Below, piece by piece: positions 53,216-64,000 of a stretch of 64,000 bases of DNA. Position 1 is the stretch's first letter, and each line of letters opens with the position of its first letter. Origin of the DNA: Stachybotrys elegans (taxonomy: Eukaryota > Ascomycota > Sordariomycetes > Hypocreales > Stachybotryaceae); the NCBI GenBank assembly GCA_020746835.1, contig JAGPNK010000009.1, positions 1,054,001 to 1,118,000 on the forward strand, given 5' to 3'. Made by a program: the position numbers and the translations under genes. The notes beneath the pieces were generated by a model. It did not search any database. It worked only from the letters and a program-made list of their open reading frames with translations, and was not told the DNA's origin.

Positions 53216-54587
53216 GAAACCTTATCTTGTACAACGTCAACGGCATATGTGTTACTTGACGTTGTTCCGGTTTGGCGTGATCCAACGCCGAGCCAGGTGT
53301 ACAGTACCGAACGAGGTTGCATAGAAAGTCGCTGGTGATACATATTATTTTAATGATAGAAAGTTATTTTGAACTTCCCGAGGTAATCGAGGCATTTGTT
53401 TTATTATTTAGATGTTCATTGATGCGTTTCCGAACCACAAGTTCGCCGTTGACTTGACCTGCAAGACCCATTTCGACTCAACGTCATCCCAATAATAGCC
53501 AGTCAGCCGGTCTTCGCTACCCCTAGTATGAAAATAAGCGTCTTGATAAAGCTTAATTCCCATGGGAATTGATCAAGCCAATTAGCTTTTACCAAGAGGA
53601 TTCATGGACGCCATAGCACACAGTTAGTGCAACGTCTACAACCATTGCCACGGCCATGCAGAAAGTGATTCCCGTGCGGCAGTCGTCTTTCAACGTGAGT
53701 GACTTTGTGCCACAGACTGTACAGGCTGCTATGTCGGTGCTTCGGCCACTGGCGTCAGGGGGAACGGAGCTCAGGAGGGCAGAGAATAGGCAACCTGCCC
53801 TGCCGATCGCCCAACAACAAAAAGTCAATGTCGTCATTCTAGCAATTGTTCAGGCCTTTGAACCGCTGATCTTGCGCCGGCGCCAGCCCACTAGGAGAAG
53901 GTCCCGGCCATGGCCTGGTCGTTAGATCGCGTACCTGATGGGCCATGGCGCTGAGCTGGGTGATCTGCCGTGACACGTCGGACGCTGGGCGCCAAAGCAT
54001 GCATGCGTTTTCGTGCCAAAGTCCATATACCAATATCCACGTTGCACTGCGCATTACACCTCACCTTGTAATGGCGTGATCAGCAAACATGCATCTGCGG
54101 CCATCACTGTGCTGGTTACCAGGGAATCGTGAGAAACCAATGGCCAGGAGACCTTCTGGAGACGATCGTCGTGCGGCTGAGGCAGACTAGCCATCTGGGA
54201 CGGTGATTTTCATGAGCAGGACTTTTCTAGCCAGCTGTGAGCTAGAATTGACTCCGCTCTGCATCCTCCTTGGTCAGTCGATTACGAAAATTGTAGACAA
54301 GTGACATAGCACTGCATCTGTATTCGATGTAGTGTGCGGAGTACAAACCGGTCCCGGCCAGTCAAGATAAGCATCTGTATAGCGCGGCACAGTCAAGTGG
54401 AATCGCCCACACAGATCTCGAGTTCCTGTCGATCGCCAGAACGGCGTGAAAGACAAAGGCCGCAGGTCGGGCTATATATCAGCCACTATGGTCTTGCCGC
54501 ACCTCTTCAGATTGACTGATCCATCTAACACTCGTTACATGTACATTCGCTCGCTCTCCTCTTACGTGCGTTTATACTCAGCCCGTC
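53216..54587. other. Intergenic region with candidate TATA box
   Basis: 1.4 kb without a convincing gene. Minus-strand frames 53589-53837 and 53839-54054 have hydrophobic stretches, but no phase-matched splice joining was found. TATATAT at 54473-54479, about 115 bp before the GMC start, is a candidate TATA box. Confidence 0.45.
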
Positions 54588-56319
54588 ATGCTTTGGGACT
54601 GCATTGTCGTTGGAGGCGGACTCGCCGGTTCTTCACTGTCTAGCCGTCTCCTCCAGTACCAGCCCGAGGCAAACATTCTCATCGTGGAGGCTGGTCGGAA
54701 TGTCAACAATAACCCTGACATAATGTACCGCAATGGATCGACCCCTAGGGACCTCTTTTGGAACATGCCGACGACACCGCAAAGGTTCCTCAACGATCGC
54801 TCTGTTACGATTGCTGTTGGCACAGCGCTGGGCGGCGGCACGGCCGTGAACGGCGGTAAGAGATGTACAAGTTTATTTCCACTTCTTGTGCTGACATGTG
54901 TCACAGCGAATTGGGTCCGCGGTGACCGTGCAGACTATGACAGCTGGGCCGACGCAGTGGGCGACGACAGCTGGAGTTACGATAACCTGCTTCCCTACAT
55001 GCAACGGACCGAGCACTTTCCACATCCACTTCGCAACCCCGGCCAGCACGGCTACCGCGGACCTGTTGCCGCACAGACAGTGTCGTCAACCAGCCGCCAA
55101 TATCCCCTTCGCGAGCAGGTGCTCGAATCATGGAACAATATCGGCTTCCAGAGTTTGCCAGATCTAGATGCCAATAGTGGGAATCCGGTCGGTGTAGCAG
55201 ACTTCTGCGAGAACAGAGCGAATGGGCGGCGACAGATTGCCTCTGTGGTGTATCCACTCGATGGTGTTACGGTGCTGACCGAAACCATGGTCCAAAAGGT
55301 CTTGACTACCCGGCAAGGCGAGACTATCAGAGCAAGTGGTGTGAGGCTGGCCAATGGAACCGAGTTGCAAAGTCGCAACGTCGTTGTTTCGGCTGGAGCA
55401 CTTCGTACACCCCAGGTGCTCATGCTCTCCGGAATCGGACCTGCTGGAGTGTTGCAAGAGCATGACATCGAAGTGGTCGTGGATGCTCCCGAGGTTGGAC
55501 GGAGCTTGATGGACCACACCATCATAGACACGCAATGGAGGATTCGAGAACCGGGAGCTGGATACGCGCCGGGTTCTGGGAATCCTCTCTTTGAGGAGGA
55601 GCGCTACGGATGGGGTTACCCTCAAGATTTCATGGTCTCTGGCACAGTCAGTCGTCAGGGCCTCATTGACAATATCGCTGTGGATGAGGGTTCTGCCCCC
55701 GACCCAGAAACCCACCCCCTTCTAAAGCATGTTGACCGCACATTCCTAGAGTATGTCTTGATGTACAGGGGCGGAGCAAACGACGGCAGTGTCGTCACTC
55801 TGCAGTCGTTTCTCTTCACAATGTCCTCGCGCGGCACCGTCACACTGGGATCCAGCAACGTGACCGATTTTCCGGTGATAGACCCTCAGTATTGCAGCAC
55901 AGCCACTGATAGATACATTCAGCGAGCGGGGTTGAGAAACTTGTTCAAATTTGCGGGAAGCGATTTGACGCCAATGGGGAGAGATATTCTCGACGGAGAG
56001 ATCACGCCGGAAGGACAGCAAGCCTTGCGTGCTGATATGGACGACGATGAGCTTAATCAACGACTGTTTGCGGGTGTTCGGTAAGTATCAGAATCAACGC
56101 TACATGGACAGTGACTGAAGTGATGATAGGTCTGCTCTTCATCCGCACGGAACCGCCTCCATGGGAACGGTCGTGGATAGGAATCTCAAAGTCAACGGAG
56201 TCGACAACCTTTTTGTTGTCGATGCATCAGTCATCCCTGTCCCCATTGCCGCACATATTCAGGTCGCGATTTATGCCCTTGCCGAAAGAGCGGCTGAGAT
56301 ACTCTCGAACCGGGTATAG
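54588..56319 (+). CDS. GMC-family FAD oxidoreductase
   Basis: Glucose-methanol-choline type flavoenzyme oxidising an alcohol with O2 or a quinone as acceptor. Exons 54588-54855, 54907-56080 and 56130-56319 encode 543 aa; introns of 51 and 49 nt have GTAAGA/GTAAGT donors and phase-matched joins. The FAD-binding motif CIVVGGGLAGSSLSSRL is at residues ~5-20 with ILIVEAGRN, then GTALGGGTAVNG and the GMC signature 2 region GALRTPQVLMLSGIGP. The last exon gives ALHPHGTASMG with the catalytic His and ends DASVIPVPIAAHIQ. No signal peptide, so intracellular rather than a secreted glucose or aryl-alcohol oxidase. Such enzymes often serve metabolite clusters; the substrate is unknown. Confidence 0.88.
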
Positions 56320-56649
56320 ATATTGATGTGTGAAAAGAAGATATTAGCTGTAACAGGTCATTGCTTAATGTCCAAGAACCGTTAATATATTGCCCGCTTA
56401 ATTTCATGAATCTTTCCCAACCAATGGTGACTTAGATACAGATCAATCCGCCGCTATCTATCATCCTATTATTGGCTGAGTATGTTCTATCGCTGAATGT
56501 TGCACATTGGCTGTCAGGTGATCCAGGATGCTTATATGCATCATGTTGTCAGCAGACAGCTCAGCTCTGTTGCTACTCTCTTTCCATCATGCCATCTGGA
56601 AACGATAAATACGATTCTTCCGATCTGACTGTAGCCTGCTAAGCAAACA
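56320..56649. other. Intergenic region
   Basis: 330 AT-rich bp between GMC and GNAT genes. Nothing recognised. Confidence 0.5.
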
Positions 56650-57249
56650 ATGTCGATTCCCTTAACACTCCGAAGAGCAACATCGGCCGATATACCAGAT
56701 ATTGTAGATGTTCATCTATCGGCAATAGCTGATTCGCCTTTCGAAGCACGTTGTTTTCCAGCAACTGACCCCGCAACGCGCAACTATTACCTTGCCTATA
56801 TCACGAGAAATCTGCACGACATCACTCTTGCTTGTGATGCTGGCGGCGTTGTTCTAGGCTATGTTCGCTGGGTCAAAAATCCTCGCAAAGATTTCCAAGA
56901 TTCAAGACCAGAGTTTCGGCTGGATATGTACCCTTCGCGAGGAGATCAAGAACTGGCGATGCGCTATCTTGAGACAGCCTATGAGAATAGAATGCAGTCC
57001 GTCGGGGGCGAGTCCCACTGCTTCTTGAGCATGCTCATGGTAAAGAAGGAGATGCAAAGGAAAAGGGTTGGCGCTGCACTGCTTGACCCTTGCTTGAGAC
57101 AGGCAGATGATTATGGGTGGCCTTGCTTTGTCAATGGTTCTACCAAAGGACGAGGGCTCTATGAAAAGTTGGGGTTTCAGGTTGTGGGCATGAGTATATT
57201 CCAAGAGGGGATATGTTGCTACCACATGGAAAGAGAGCCGAAGCTGTAA
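56650..57249 (+). CDS. GNAT-family N-acetyltransferase
   Basis: Single exon, 199 aa. The N-terminal LRRATSADIPDIVDVHLSA is the usual GNAT opening strand and helix. FLSMLMVKKEMQRKRVGAAL is motif A, where the R-K-R-V-G-A segment corresponds to the acetyl-CoA pyrophosphate loop (Q/R-x-x-G-x-G/A). NGSTKGRGLYEKLGFQVVG is motif B, with the characteristic YEKLGF. Small-molecule or protein N-acetylation cannot be distinguished. Confidence 0.85.
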   Translation: MSIPLTLRRATSADIPDIVDVHLSAIADSPFEARCFPATDPATRNYYLAYITRNLHDITLACDAGGVVLGYVRWVKNPRKDFQDSRPEFRLDMYPSRGDQELAMRYLETAYENRMQSVGGESHCFLSMLMVKKEMQRKRVGAALLDPCLRQADDYGWPCFVNGSTKGRGLYEKLGFQVVGMSIFQEGICCYHMEREPKL

Positions 57250-57606
57250 TGAGATGTATTTGCCGCCGAGGCTAGTAAACATGAGAAGCGATAATTAATT
57301 AATTATCTTCTCCTCCCAAGAAGTGTTTCGCCCGGGATCTATCGTTTCCACGGTGTGTAAAACGTATTGGGCATGATCTAACCCAATACAACAATTTGGC
57401 TATGAAAGTCTATCGTAGGTCTAGTTACTTACACCATATGTCTCTCATTCTGGATCATGTGAAACGCTTCGGGTATAGCCTTTCTCCGCATGCGCGATTC
57501 TGTAATGATGACATGGTGCCCACAGCCAAGAAATCATCTCCAACCTGCAACCGTCTTCCGCCACTGAAGCTCTCTCTTCCCATGTCAACGCTGCTCAGTA
57601 CCAAAA
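57250..57606. other. Intergenic region
   Basis: 3' flank of the GNAT gene and promoter of the TENA-like gene. A perfect palindrome TTAATTAATTAA near 57295-57306 was noted; nothing else. Confidence 0.5.
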
Positions 57607-58353
57607 ATGGCCTCCCAGAGACTGACTGAGCAACTGCTCTCCAACGATCCCTCTGCGTATATATCAGCCACTCAGAGCCCCTTTCTCGCCGCAGCCGCCA
57701 AGGGACAACTCCCCAAGGACGTCCTCGGCCAATGGCTCGCCAACGACCGCATGTACATTCATGCCTACATTGGAGGCCTAGGGAACCTGCTCAGCTTCAT
57801 ACAGCTGCCATTTAAAGCGACAGAGAGGAATAATGCGAGTCCCGCCAAGCTGCTGGACTGGTCGATTGACGCCCTCGTCAACCTCCGCGACGAGGAGCAA
57901 TTTTTCCTCGCCACGGCAGCGGAATACGGTCTTACCATAGATCTTGCCGCCACAGAAACCAAGGTCGAGGGCCTGCGACGTTTCGAGTCCATGTTCAAAA
58001 ACATCACCGGCTCTGACCACATCCTACTCCCCTGGCTCGAAGCCGCCATCATCTTTTACGCCACCGAGAAGTGCTATCTCGACGCGTGGTCCTGGGCCAA
58101 GGGACAAATGGCTGAGGTCGGAGAAGCCAGCAATGACGCTGATGGAGGAGCGCTACGTGCCAAGTTTATCCCTCAGTGGAGCAGCCCAGAGTTCGCCAAG
58201 TTTGTCGAGCGACTGGGGAACATCATTGACGAGGCAGTTGAGAGGGAAATTGCCGCCCATGGGGAGGGTGTCAAGGCTAGGATACTCAGAAGGGCTACTG
58301 TGACGTGGCACGACGTATTGGTTGCCGAGGAGGCATTTTGGCCCAAGATTTGA
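57607..58353 (+). CDS. TENA/THI-4-like helical protein
   Basis: Single exon, 248 aa. All-helical protein of the haem-oxygenase-like fold: SPFLAAAAKGQLPKDVLGQW, then LANDRMYIHAYIGGLGNLLS, EEQFFLATAAEYGL, a long LPWLEAAIIFYATEKCYLDAW and a final VTWHDVLVAEEAFW. TENA/THI-4 members act in thiamin salvage, but many fungal ones lack the Cys nucleophile; I see no clear counterpart of the active-site Cys, so a thiaminase role is not claimed. Cytosolic. The name reflects fold and overall pattern. Confidence 0.75.
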   Translation: MASQRLTEQLLSNDPSAYISATQSPFLAAAAKGQLPKDVLGQWLANDRMYIHAYIGGLGNLLSFIQLPFKATERNNASPAKLLDWSIDALVNLRDEEQFFLATAAEYGLTIDLAATETKVEGLRRFESMFKNITGSDHILLPWLEAAIIFYATEKCYLDAWSWAKGQMAEVGEASNDADGGALRAKFIPQWSSPEFAKFVERLGNIIDEAVEREIAAHGEGVKARILRRATVTWHDVLVAEEAFWPKI

Positions 58354-59049
58354 GCAGCTGCATTTGACATGTATGCTCACTCATAAGAAAAGCTTGCGAT
58401 GGATGAGGCAGAGCAACGTGGACTGCTATTAATGTCGGGTCATGTTGAAGTTTTACTTGTCTTGTTCGCAATGGATTTGCCGATAGTCTCTTATGTCAGG
58501 AATTGAGTCAAAATATCACGATTATCTTGAGCCAACCCACAGAATAAATACTCAGTTTACCAGGTCGATGAAGTATGATATTCGCTAAGATGAAAATTTG
58601 GTCTCGAAAATATATGTGCCCATCGTTGGATGTGGTTGCAAGACTAAACTAACATTGTATGTTCTAGTCACTCATCAATGCTCCATGGAGCGTGACTAAA
58701 GGGATTGTCAACGTACATCCTATACATTCACGAGGCCTACTAGCCGGTATATAAAACTACTCCTTTAAGATTCTTCAGTACTTTATTTTCAGTCTCCCTT
58801 GTCCTCCTTTTCCCCTTTTCAATCCTCTATAGGGTAGGTAGAACCAGACGCGAAAGTGGGCTAGCCAGGGTGCTTCGCAAACTCCTGTCATTGTCAAAGG
58901 AAAGGCGCGCGTAAGCCGATGATGCTTGGCAAATTATGTATTTACCAAGTCACGAGGAAGCTATTGGGGATAAAAGGGTTGTCTTAGCCATTGAAGGCTC
59001 CCTCACCATCGGCTAGTCTTAATTGTTCACCCGAGTTCCTCTGTCCAGC
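58354..59049. other. Intergenic region
   Basis: About 700 AT-rich bp before the MFS gene, with a CT-rich stretch near 58780-58830 as in many fungal promoters. No gene. Confidence 0.5.
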
Positions 59050-60774
59050 ATGTCGACGACAACGGAGACTGTCACTGTCACGGCCGAGGCACCGACCGTG
59101 AGCATTCACAATGACCAAGGGCTATGCGTTTCTGGGCCTGACAGTGGGGGCGTGGATTCCTCTGTCCCTCTGTCGTTGGCGCAGCACGACTCCTCGTCGC
59201 CCCCGCCAGTCTCGATGCTCAAGACGGCCACAATCACCTTTCAGCTCGCTGGTATCAATTTCCTCACGAGCGCCGGCAATGGTCTTATAGTCGTCGGCCT
59301 CCCCGCCATAGGGGCGGCCCTCAATCTCCCAGCGTCCTTGGCTTTTTGGCCCGCCTCTGTGTCCAGTCTTGCGACAGCGTCCACCCTCCTCCTCGCCGGT
59401 GCCGTCACCGACGCCCTCGGACCGCGATGGATCGAGATTCTTGGCTCGACCATCTGCGGCGCGGCTCTGCTTGCTGCAGGTGGGGTGCAGACGGGCGAGC
59501 AGCTGGTCCTCATGCGCGCCCTCAACGGGCTGGGCATGGCGATGCACCTGGCATCCTCGGTTGCCATCACGACCAAGACGCTGGAACGGGGCCGCGGGCG
59601 CAACATAGCGTTTGCGTGCCTGGGCTTGAGCCAGCCGCTGGGCTTCTCCTTTGGTCTTGTCCTCGGCGGCGTCTTTGTCGACTCGATCGGCTGGCGGGCC
59701 GGGTGGTTTCTCTATGGAGGAGCGACGCTACTTCTCTCCCTCCTAGGTCTGTGGGCATTCCCGAACGACAGCGACAAGGGGACTGCCGCGCAGCGATGGC
59801 AGGGGATGAAGAACGATGTCGATTGGGTCGGCACGGCGTTTGCGTCTGCTTTCATGGCTACTCTCTGCTACCTTCTTGCGTAAATCGCCCTGCTGTTCTC
59901 CTATTTTGCGTGGACCTTGGCTGACGACTTGCACAGCATCTTGAGCTCTGATCCTAATGTGATTCGCCGCGCGGATGCTATCGCATGTCTCTGCATCGCC
60001 GTCGTCTCCTTTGGCGGGTTCTTGACGTGGATGGACTACCGAATGAAACGGCAAAAGGCAGCACTGATACCGAATGCTCTGTGGAGGAACACGGCCTTTT
60101 CCACGACATGCACTGCCATTGCCCTATCATATGCGGTGTTGACGGGCCTAGAACTTTTCTGCAGTCTCTTGTAAGTCTATGACGAGAGGAAAACAAGCAA
60201 GAGGCTGGATGGAATGCTAACCGACCGAAGCTACCAGGAGGTGCAACATTTGCCGGCTTTCCAGGCCTCGATCCGCCTGCTGCCCAGTCTTATTGTGGGA
60301 ACCATCTTGAACCTATTGGTCGGACTGTTTGTTCACAAAGTGCCCGTCATATGGCTGGTCACGATTTCCTCGCTGCTATGCGCCGTGTCGCCGCTCCTGA
60401 TGGCGCTGGTGCAGCCAGAGTGGACGTACTGGGCCAACGCATTCGTGGCGCAGCTCCTGCAGCCCGTCAGCGGAGATATCCTCTTCACAGTGGGCCTCAT
60501 CATCATCACGGATGTGTTCCCCGAGGATACGCAGGGCCTGGCGGGAGCCGTCTTCAACACCATGGGCCAGTTTGGCAACGCAGTCGGCCTCGCCGTCCTG
60601 CAGATTGTCTCGCAGCTCGTCACTCAGCAGCACCGCAACCTGGAGGCAGAAAGGGCGCTCCTGGAGGGATACAGGGCAAGCTTCTGGACCATGTTTGGCT
60701 TCATGCTGCTCTGTGGTGCCATAGGCCCTGCTGGGCTCAGGAAGATTGGGAAGATTGGGTTGAAGCGGGATTAA
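59050..60774 (+). CDS. MFS transporter (drug:H+ antiporter type)
   Basis: Polytopic plasma-membrane transporter, 535 aa. Exons 59050-59879, 59937-60170 and 60231-60774, with introns of 57 and 60 nt in phase 2. After a ~55-residue hydrophilic N-terminus come hydrophobic segments such as LTSAGNGLIVVGLPAIGAAL, then a motif A-like LLAGAVTDALGPRWIEILGS between helices 2 and 3, LMRALNGLGMAMHLASSVA, and C-terminal ITDVFPEDTQGLAGAVFNTM, which is typical of the 14-helix DHA2-like group. Likely exports small molecules using the proton gradient. It lies 9 kb from the PKS relic, so a role in metabolite export is possible but unproven. Confidence 0.87.
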
Positions 60775-62009
60775 GGCGGGATTGATTTCCTCTGCGTCGG
60801 CAGGATCACGATGCCGGCTTTGGTAGTGCCCTTAATGCATGAACTAAGGTTAATGCGACGTCGTTCTTGCATAGACGAGGATATGGATATGGATAGAGGT
60901 ATCTTCGGACTCTGTTATGCAATACATCGCTCGGCGAAGTGTGTTATTTGCCAGTATCCCTAGCGCCGGGCTTTGATGGATCATGACACCACAATATGCC
61001 CCTGACTGTCTTGCTTCGGCGTGCTCTCATTCAGGGTCATGGTGACGTCGTGCCGCAGCCATGCGCAGAAAGAAGCCAGGACCTCGTTTACAGATATGAG
61101 CGAGAGCGTCCAGCCAGGCAGACGTGGGGCAGAGACGGCTTTTCATCAGACCGCAGCATGACTTCTACCCCACCGAGGAGATAGGGAATGCTGTTCGTGC
61201 AGACGCTTCTCGGGGATGTGATAGTCTCCGTGCTGACCGGCCTCCTCATTCTCCCACGAGGTTGCTTTTTTGCTTTTCTCAGGGTTGGCTTTAAATTGAA
61301 ACCGTCAAGGAAATGGAACGTATCCCTGACACGACTCAGCTGCTCTTATTAGTCGCAATCCTCCCGTCTGCTGCTAGGGCGCATGTAAGACATGGCAGGT
61401 CGCCGGGCCCGTTCGCCGCACTGCCAATAGTGAATAGGCAGGGAAGCCAACCAACAGGATGCAGGATAAAATGCGAACGCCGAGCATATTTCTACCCCGT
61501 CCTGCCGATGCTCGCCGCCAGGGGGGGGGACCAGATGGTTCGGGTATATTTATCCATGGGTTTTCTGGAATCCAGGAATCCATCCATATCCATATCCATG
61601 CCCGGCGCCTCGGGCTCCACAAATTCTAATCGGCGACCTGACTTGGATGGATCGAAAAGGCCGCCGCCTTGACAGTCCAAGGGACGAACGGCGTGCTAAG
61701 GAATTTAGTTGTTGGCAGAGCAAAGGGACGGCGTCGGGCTGGGCTGCGGGCAATCCAGTCGCCGAACCGAACCGGGACGAGGGGACCATGGTAAGCCCTC
61801 CTTGTCCAGTCGCAATAACCCGGACGCATGGTTCATTGCGCTTCCGGCAACCGATCCATTTCCTTTAATGTTGCGGAGTCGCCCAGGGGTCGTCCATCAT
61901 GATTCTGTATCCAAAAGACATTCCCATGGCTATTTCGCAACGTCGACTATTGATCTTGTCTTGTTGAAAAACTCCCCCAAATCTCACAACGCCAGCAACG
62001 ACACCCGTC
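60775..62009. other. Intergenic region
   Basis: 1.2 kb with no convincing gene. A short CCATAT hexamer repeat lies near 61583-61600. Frames here lack domains and splice partners. Confidence 0.5.
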
Positions 62010-63060
62010 ATGGCGACAACTCTGGTATCGGGCGCTGCCTTTGGCGCCGCGTTAGTCGCCTCAGGGGTTCACCAACCTGCGGCCATCATCTCACAGCTCA
62101 AGCTGGACAACTTTCATATGCTCGAGAGCTTCCTCACCGGGGCGGCGACAAGCGGGTAAGCTGACCCATTCAGCTCCATCACACCCCAAAGCGCTGCTTC
62201 AAAATGCTGACTGGTGGAGCAGGATAATTGTCTCCACGCTTCAGATATCCAAGTTGACGAATCTATCGCCTCGGCGGTACACTACGATAGGACTATTTGC
62301 AGACTTCGACGGCAATATCGCCGGAGGTCTGCTTATAGGTGCCGGCATGGCACTCTCTGGTGCTTGTCCTGGCACAGTCCTTGCGCAAGTCGGAGCCGGT
62401 ATCCCATCTGGACTACCAGCGCTGAGTGGAGCGGTTGTAGCTGGGACAATGTGGTCCGGCTTTCTAAAGGAGTGGCTTCAGCACCAAGCTTCGCCCCCGT
62501 GTTCAAAAGCCGAAGGTCGGTCCAAGACGGTCGACAAGCTCTTGGGCATCAGACCTGTAGCGGCGACAGCAGCACTCGAAACGATATTCGTGACGGTGGT
62601 TCTTGGACTCCTATCCCTCAACCAGAAGCCAATAGGTGGCCTCGTCTCGCCAGTTGTCGGCGGGCTTTTCATTGGCGCCGCACAGCTTGTATCCATCATG
62701 CTGAGGAAAACTACCCTGGGAGTCTCGACGGCGTTCGAAGAGAGTGGTCAGTGTTTGTTGTCCTTGCGTGGATCGAGGACACCAAAAGCCCAGAATATCC
62801 TCTTCGCCGTGGGCGTGACTCTGGGTGCTTGGCTTCTCAGTACCGTGTCTCCTCAAGCCAATCCAGCAACTGCCGTCGTCGTCCCCACGACGCACTCCGT
62901 GCTGGGAGGATTTGTGGTCGTCATCGGGGCGCTTATCGCAGATGGTTGCACCAGCGGTCACGGAATCTCGGGAACATCGCTGCTGTCGGTCAGCAGTCTC
63001 ATCACCACGGCGGCTATGCTGGCAGGCGGCATCATTGTAGCAGGATTAATGCCTTTATGA
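62010..63060 (+). CDS. YeeE/YedE (TsuA-like) sulfur-compound transporter
   Basis: Membrane protein of the sulphur transport family (formerly DUF395), 327 aa. Exons 62010-62155 and 62223-63060; intron 67 nt with GTAAGC donor, phase 2, joining GAATSG to IIVSTLQ. The two signature repeats are GAGMALSGACPGTVLAQVGAG and IADGCTSGHGISGTSLLS, each with a conserved Cys that in bacterial TsuA contacts thiosulfate along the permeation path. Around nine hydrophobic segments; first repeat begins with FGAALVASGVHQPAAIISQL. It probably imports thiosulfate or another reduced sulfur compound; location (plasma membrane or organelle) cannot be told. Confidence 0.87.
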
Positions 63061-64000
63061 ATTACGGATACAACGCAGCAGAACTGGGCAGGACCTGGGC
63101 AGTACATTTTGACAACGGATATTCATACTTCTTTTATTTCATTCCATATACGACGATATGACCGATATACAAATGGCATAAGATAGTTTATAACACCATT
63201 ACCTTCTCATGAAATTTTCACATTCTTCCACGCATAGACCAATCCGCCATAATGCAACACAGATGAATGAATGTATGCCTACGAAAATGTACCATGTCCA
63301 AGCACCCGAGACACACCTGTCAAAGCCCATGCTTACGAACATGTCTCATCCCCTATGCGGACGGCTGACCCGGATCAGGATTTCTAAGCCACCGGCTACG
63401 TATCCAATCTGCCCATGCTTCGATGAGTCAAACAATTAGAGGTGCAACGCCGCTCGGGACCTAGGTGGTCGCCGAGTCGGGGACCCAACAGGCTCTGGCC
63501 CTCGATTCACATTGGCTGTCATAAAACGCCGCCTATTGTGCGCTATGGAATGTTTCCCGCATTTTTCAGCGCAGCTGAGAAATTTGGGACGGCTAGACAT
63601 TCCCGAAGCTCGTGCGGTTTCAGCCTGTCAGCCCAAGGAGTCAAGCGTGGTCGGCGACTGTTCTCAGTCACCGGGGTTCTCAGTAGCGTGAATCCTGGAC
63701 ATTTGTGGTATAAAATCCTGGTCGGATTTCTTTGTGGATTCAATCTTCGACTTGAAATGACCAAGAAGTTATTGCTCTTTGTCCTTCTGCGAATTGGAAT
63801 ATAGATATCGATTGGTATAAGTGATATCTACATCAAGACACCATCAACTCATCGACACCCAGCTTTTCGCAAGAGTGCGACTGTACAACCCATATTTATT
63901 ACTAAAGATTGGTCCTTCCCCGCGGATTTGCAGACTGAATGTTGAATAGCCTGAACAAAACCGTGTGGGTGAAAATGTATAAGGAACCCCGTTAAACACA
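63061..64000. other. Intergenic end region
   Basis: No gene or RNA recognised in the last 940 bp. The frame 63442-63804 plus has no domain and ends without a partner; a gene beyond the window could use this as promoter. Confidence 0.45.

Noticed and set aside
53589..54054. Possible small membrane protein gene on the minus strand
   Set aside because: Hydrophobic frames are present, but I could not find a donor/acceptor pair with matching phase.
1..64000. CRISPR arrays, operons, prophage
   Set aside because: Spliced eukaryotic genes throughout; no regularly spaced direct repeats of CRISPR type.

Overview
This 64 kb window is a nuclear fragment of a filamentous ascomycete, most likely a Sordariomycete and plausibly Hypocreales (a lineage guess from protein style, not proven). 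Genes carry short 45-100 nt introns with GTRNGT donors, CTAAC-type branch sites and YAG acceptors. They lie on both strands without operons. The gene set is typically fungal: Zn2Cys6 regulators, a fungal GH3 beta-glucosidase, a GMC oxidoreductase, MFS and YeeE/YedE transporters, a Vps62-type protein and a polyketide synthase relic. I rebuilt spliced models by joining frames at splice sites with matching phase.

Layout. 0.5-13.2 kb is mostly housekeeping or conserved: secreted GH16 protein, ACC deaminase, Vps62-like protein, F-box protein (-), Utp11, a conserved hypothetical (-) and the twin-CX9C protein Cmc1 (-). 13.9-18.5 kb is a decayed SNF2-type helicase gene with a frameshift and two TAG stops. 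18.5-21.1 kb is repeat-bearing and poor in genes. 21.1-29.9 kb holds a large protein with a caspase-like His/Cys signature, a small Rieske protein (-), a Zn2Cys6 regulator (-) divergent from an SDR, and a glycosyltransferase-like gene.

29.9-32.7 kb is an unusual repeat region: a CT tract, a 14-bp minisatellite, and a mosaic of duplicated very small genes that share intron positions. It ends in a copy of a sequence also found at 18.7 and 20.7 kb. 32.9-44.7 kb is enzyme-rich: a phosphoglycerate mutase-type phosphatase, an SDR interrupted by a 17-G homopolymer, a Zn2Cys6 regulator (-), an MDR oxidoreductase (-), an Asp-nucleophile alpha/beta hydrolase, a second SDR related to the first, and a GH3 beta-glucosidase (-). 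The regulator and the MDR gene each need one GC-AG intron. 46.6-49.1 kb is a broken reducing polyketide synthase (AT, DH, ER parts, minus strand). 49.7-63.1 kb has another alpha/beta hydrolase, a secreted S33-type hydrolase, a GMC oxidoreductase, a GNAT acetyltransferase, a TENA/THI-4-like protein, an MFS transporter and a YeeE/YedE transporter.

How they fit together. 34-42 kb looks like a small co-localised metabolic block (regulator, two SDRs, MDR reductase, hydrolase). The dead PKS next to intact tailoring-type enzymes suggests an eroded secondary-metabolite locus. Both are inferences. The best candidates for something undescribed are the caspase-like protein, the 31-32 kb mosaic mini-gene family, and the three-copy dispersed coding repeat.
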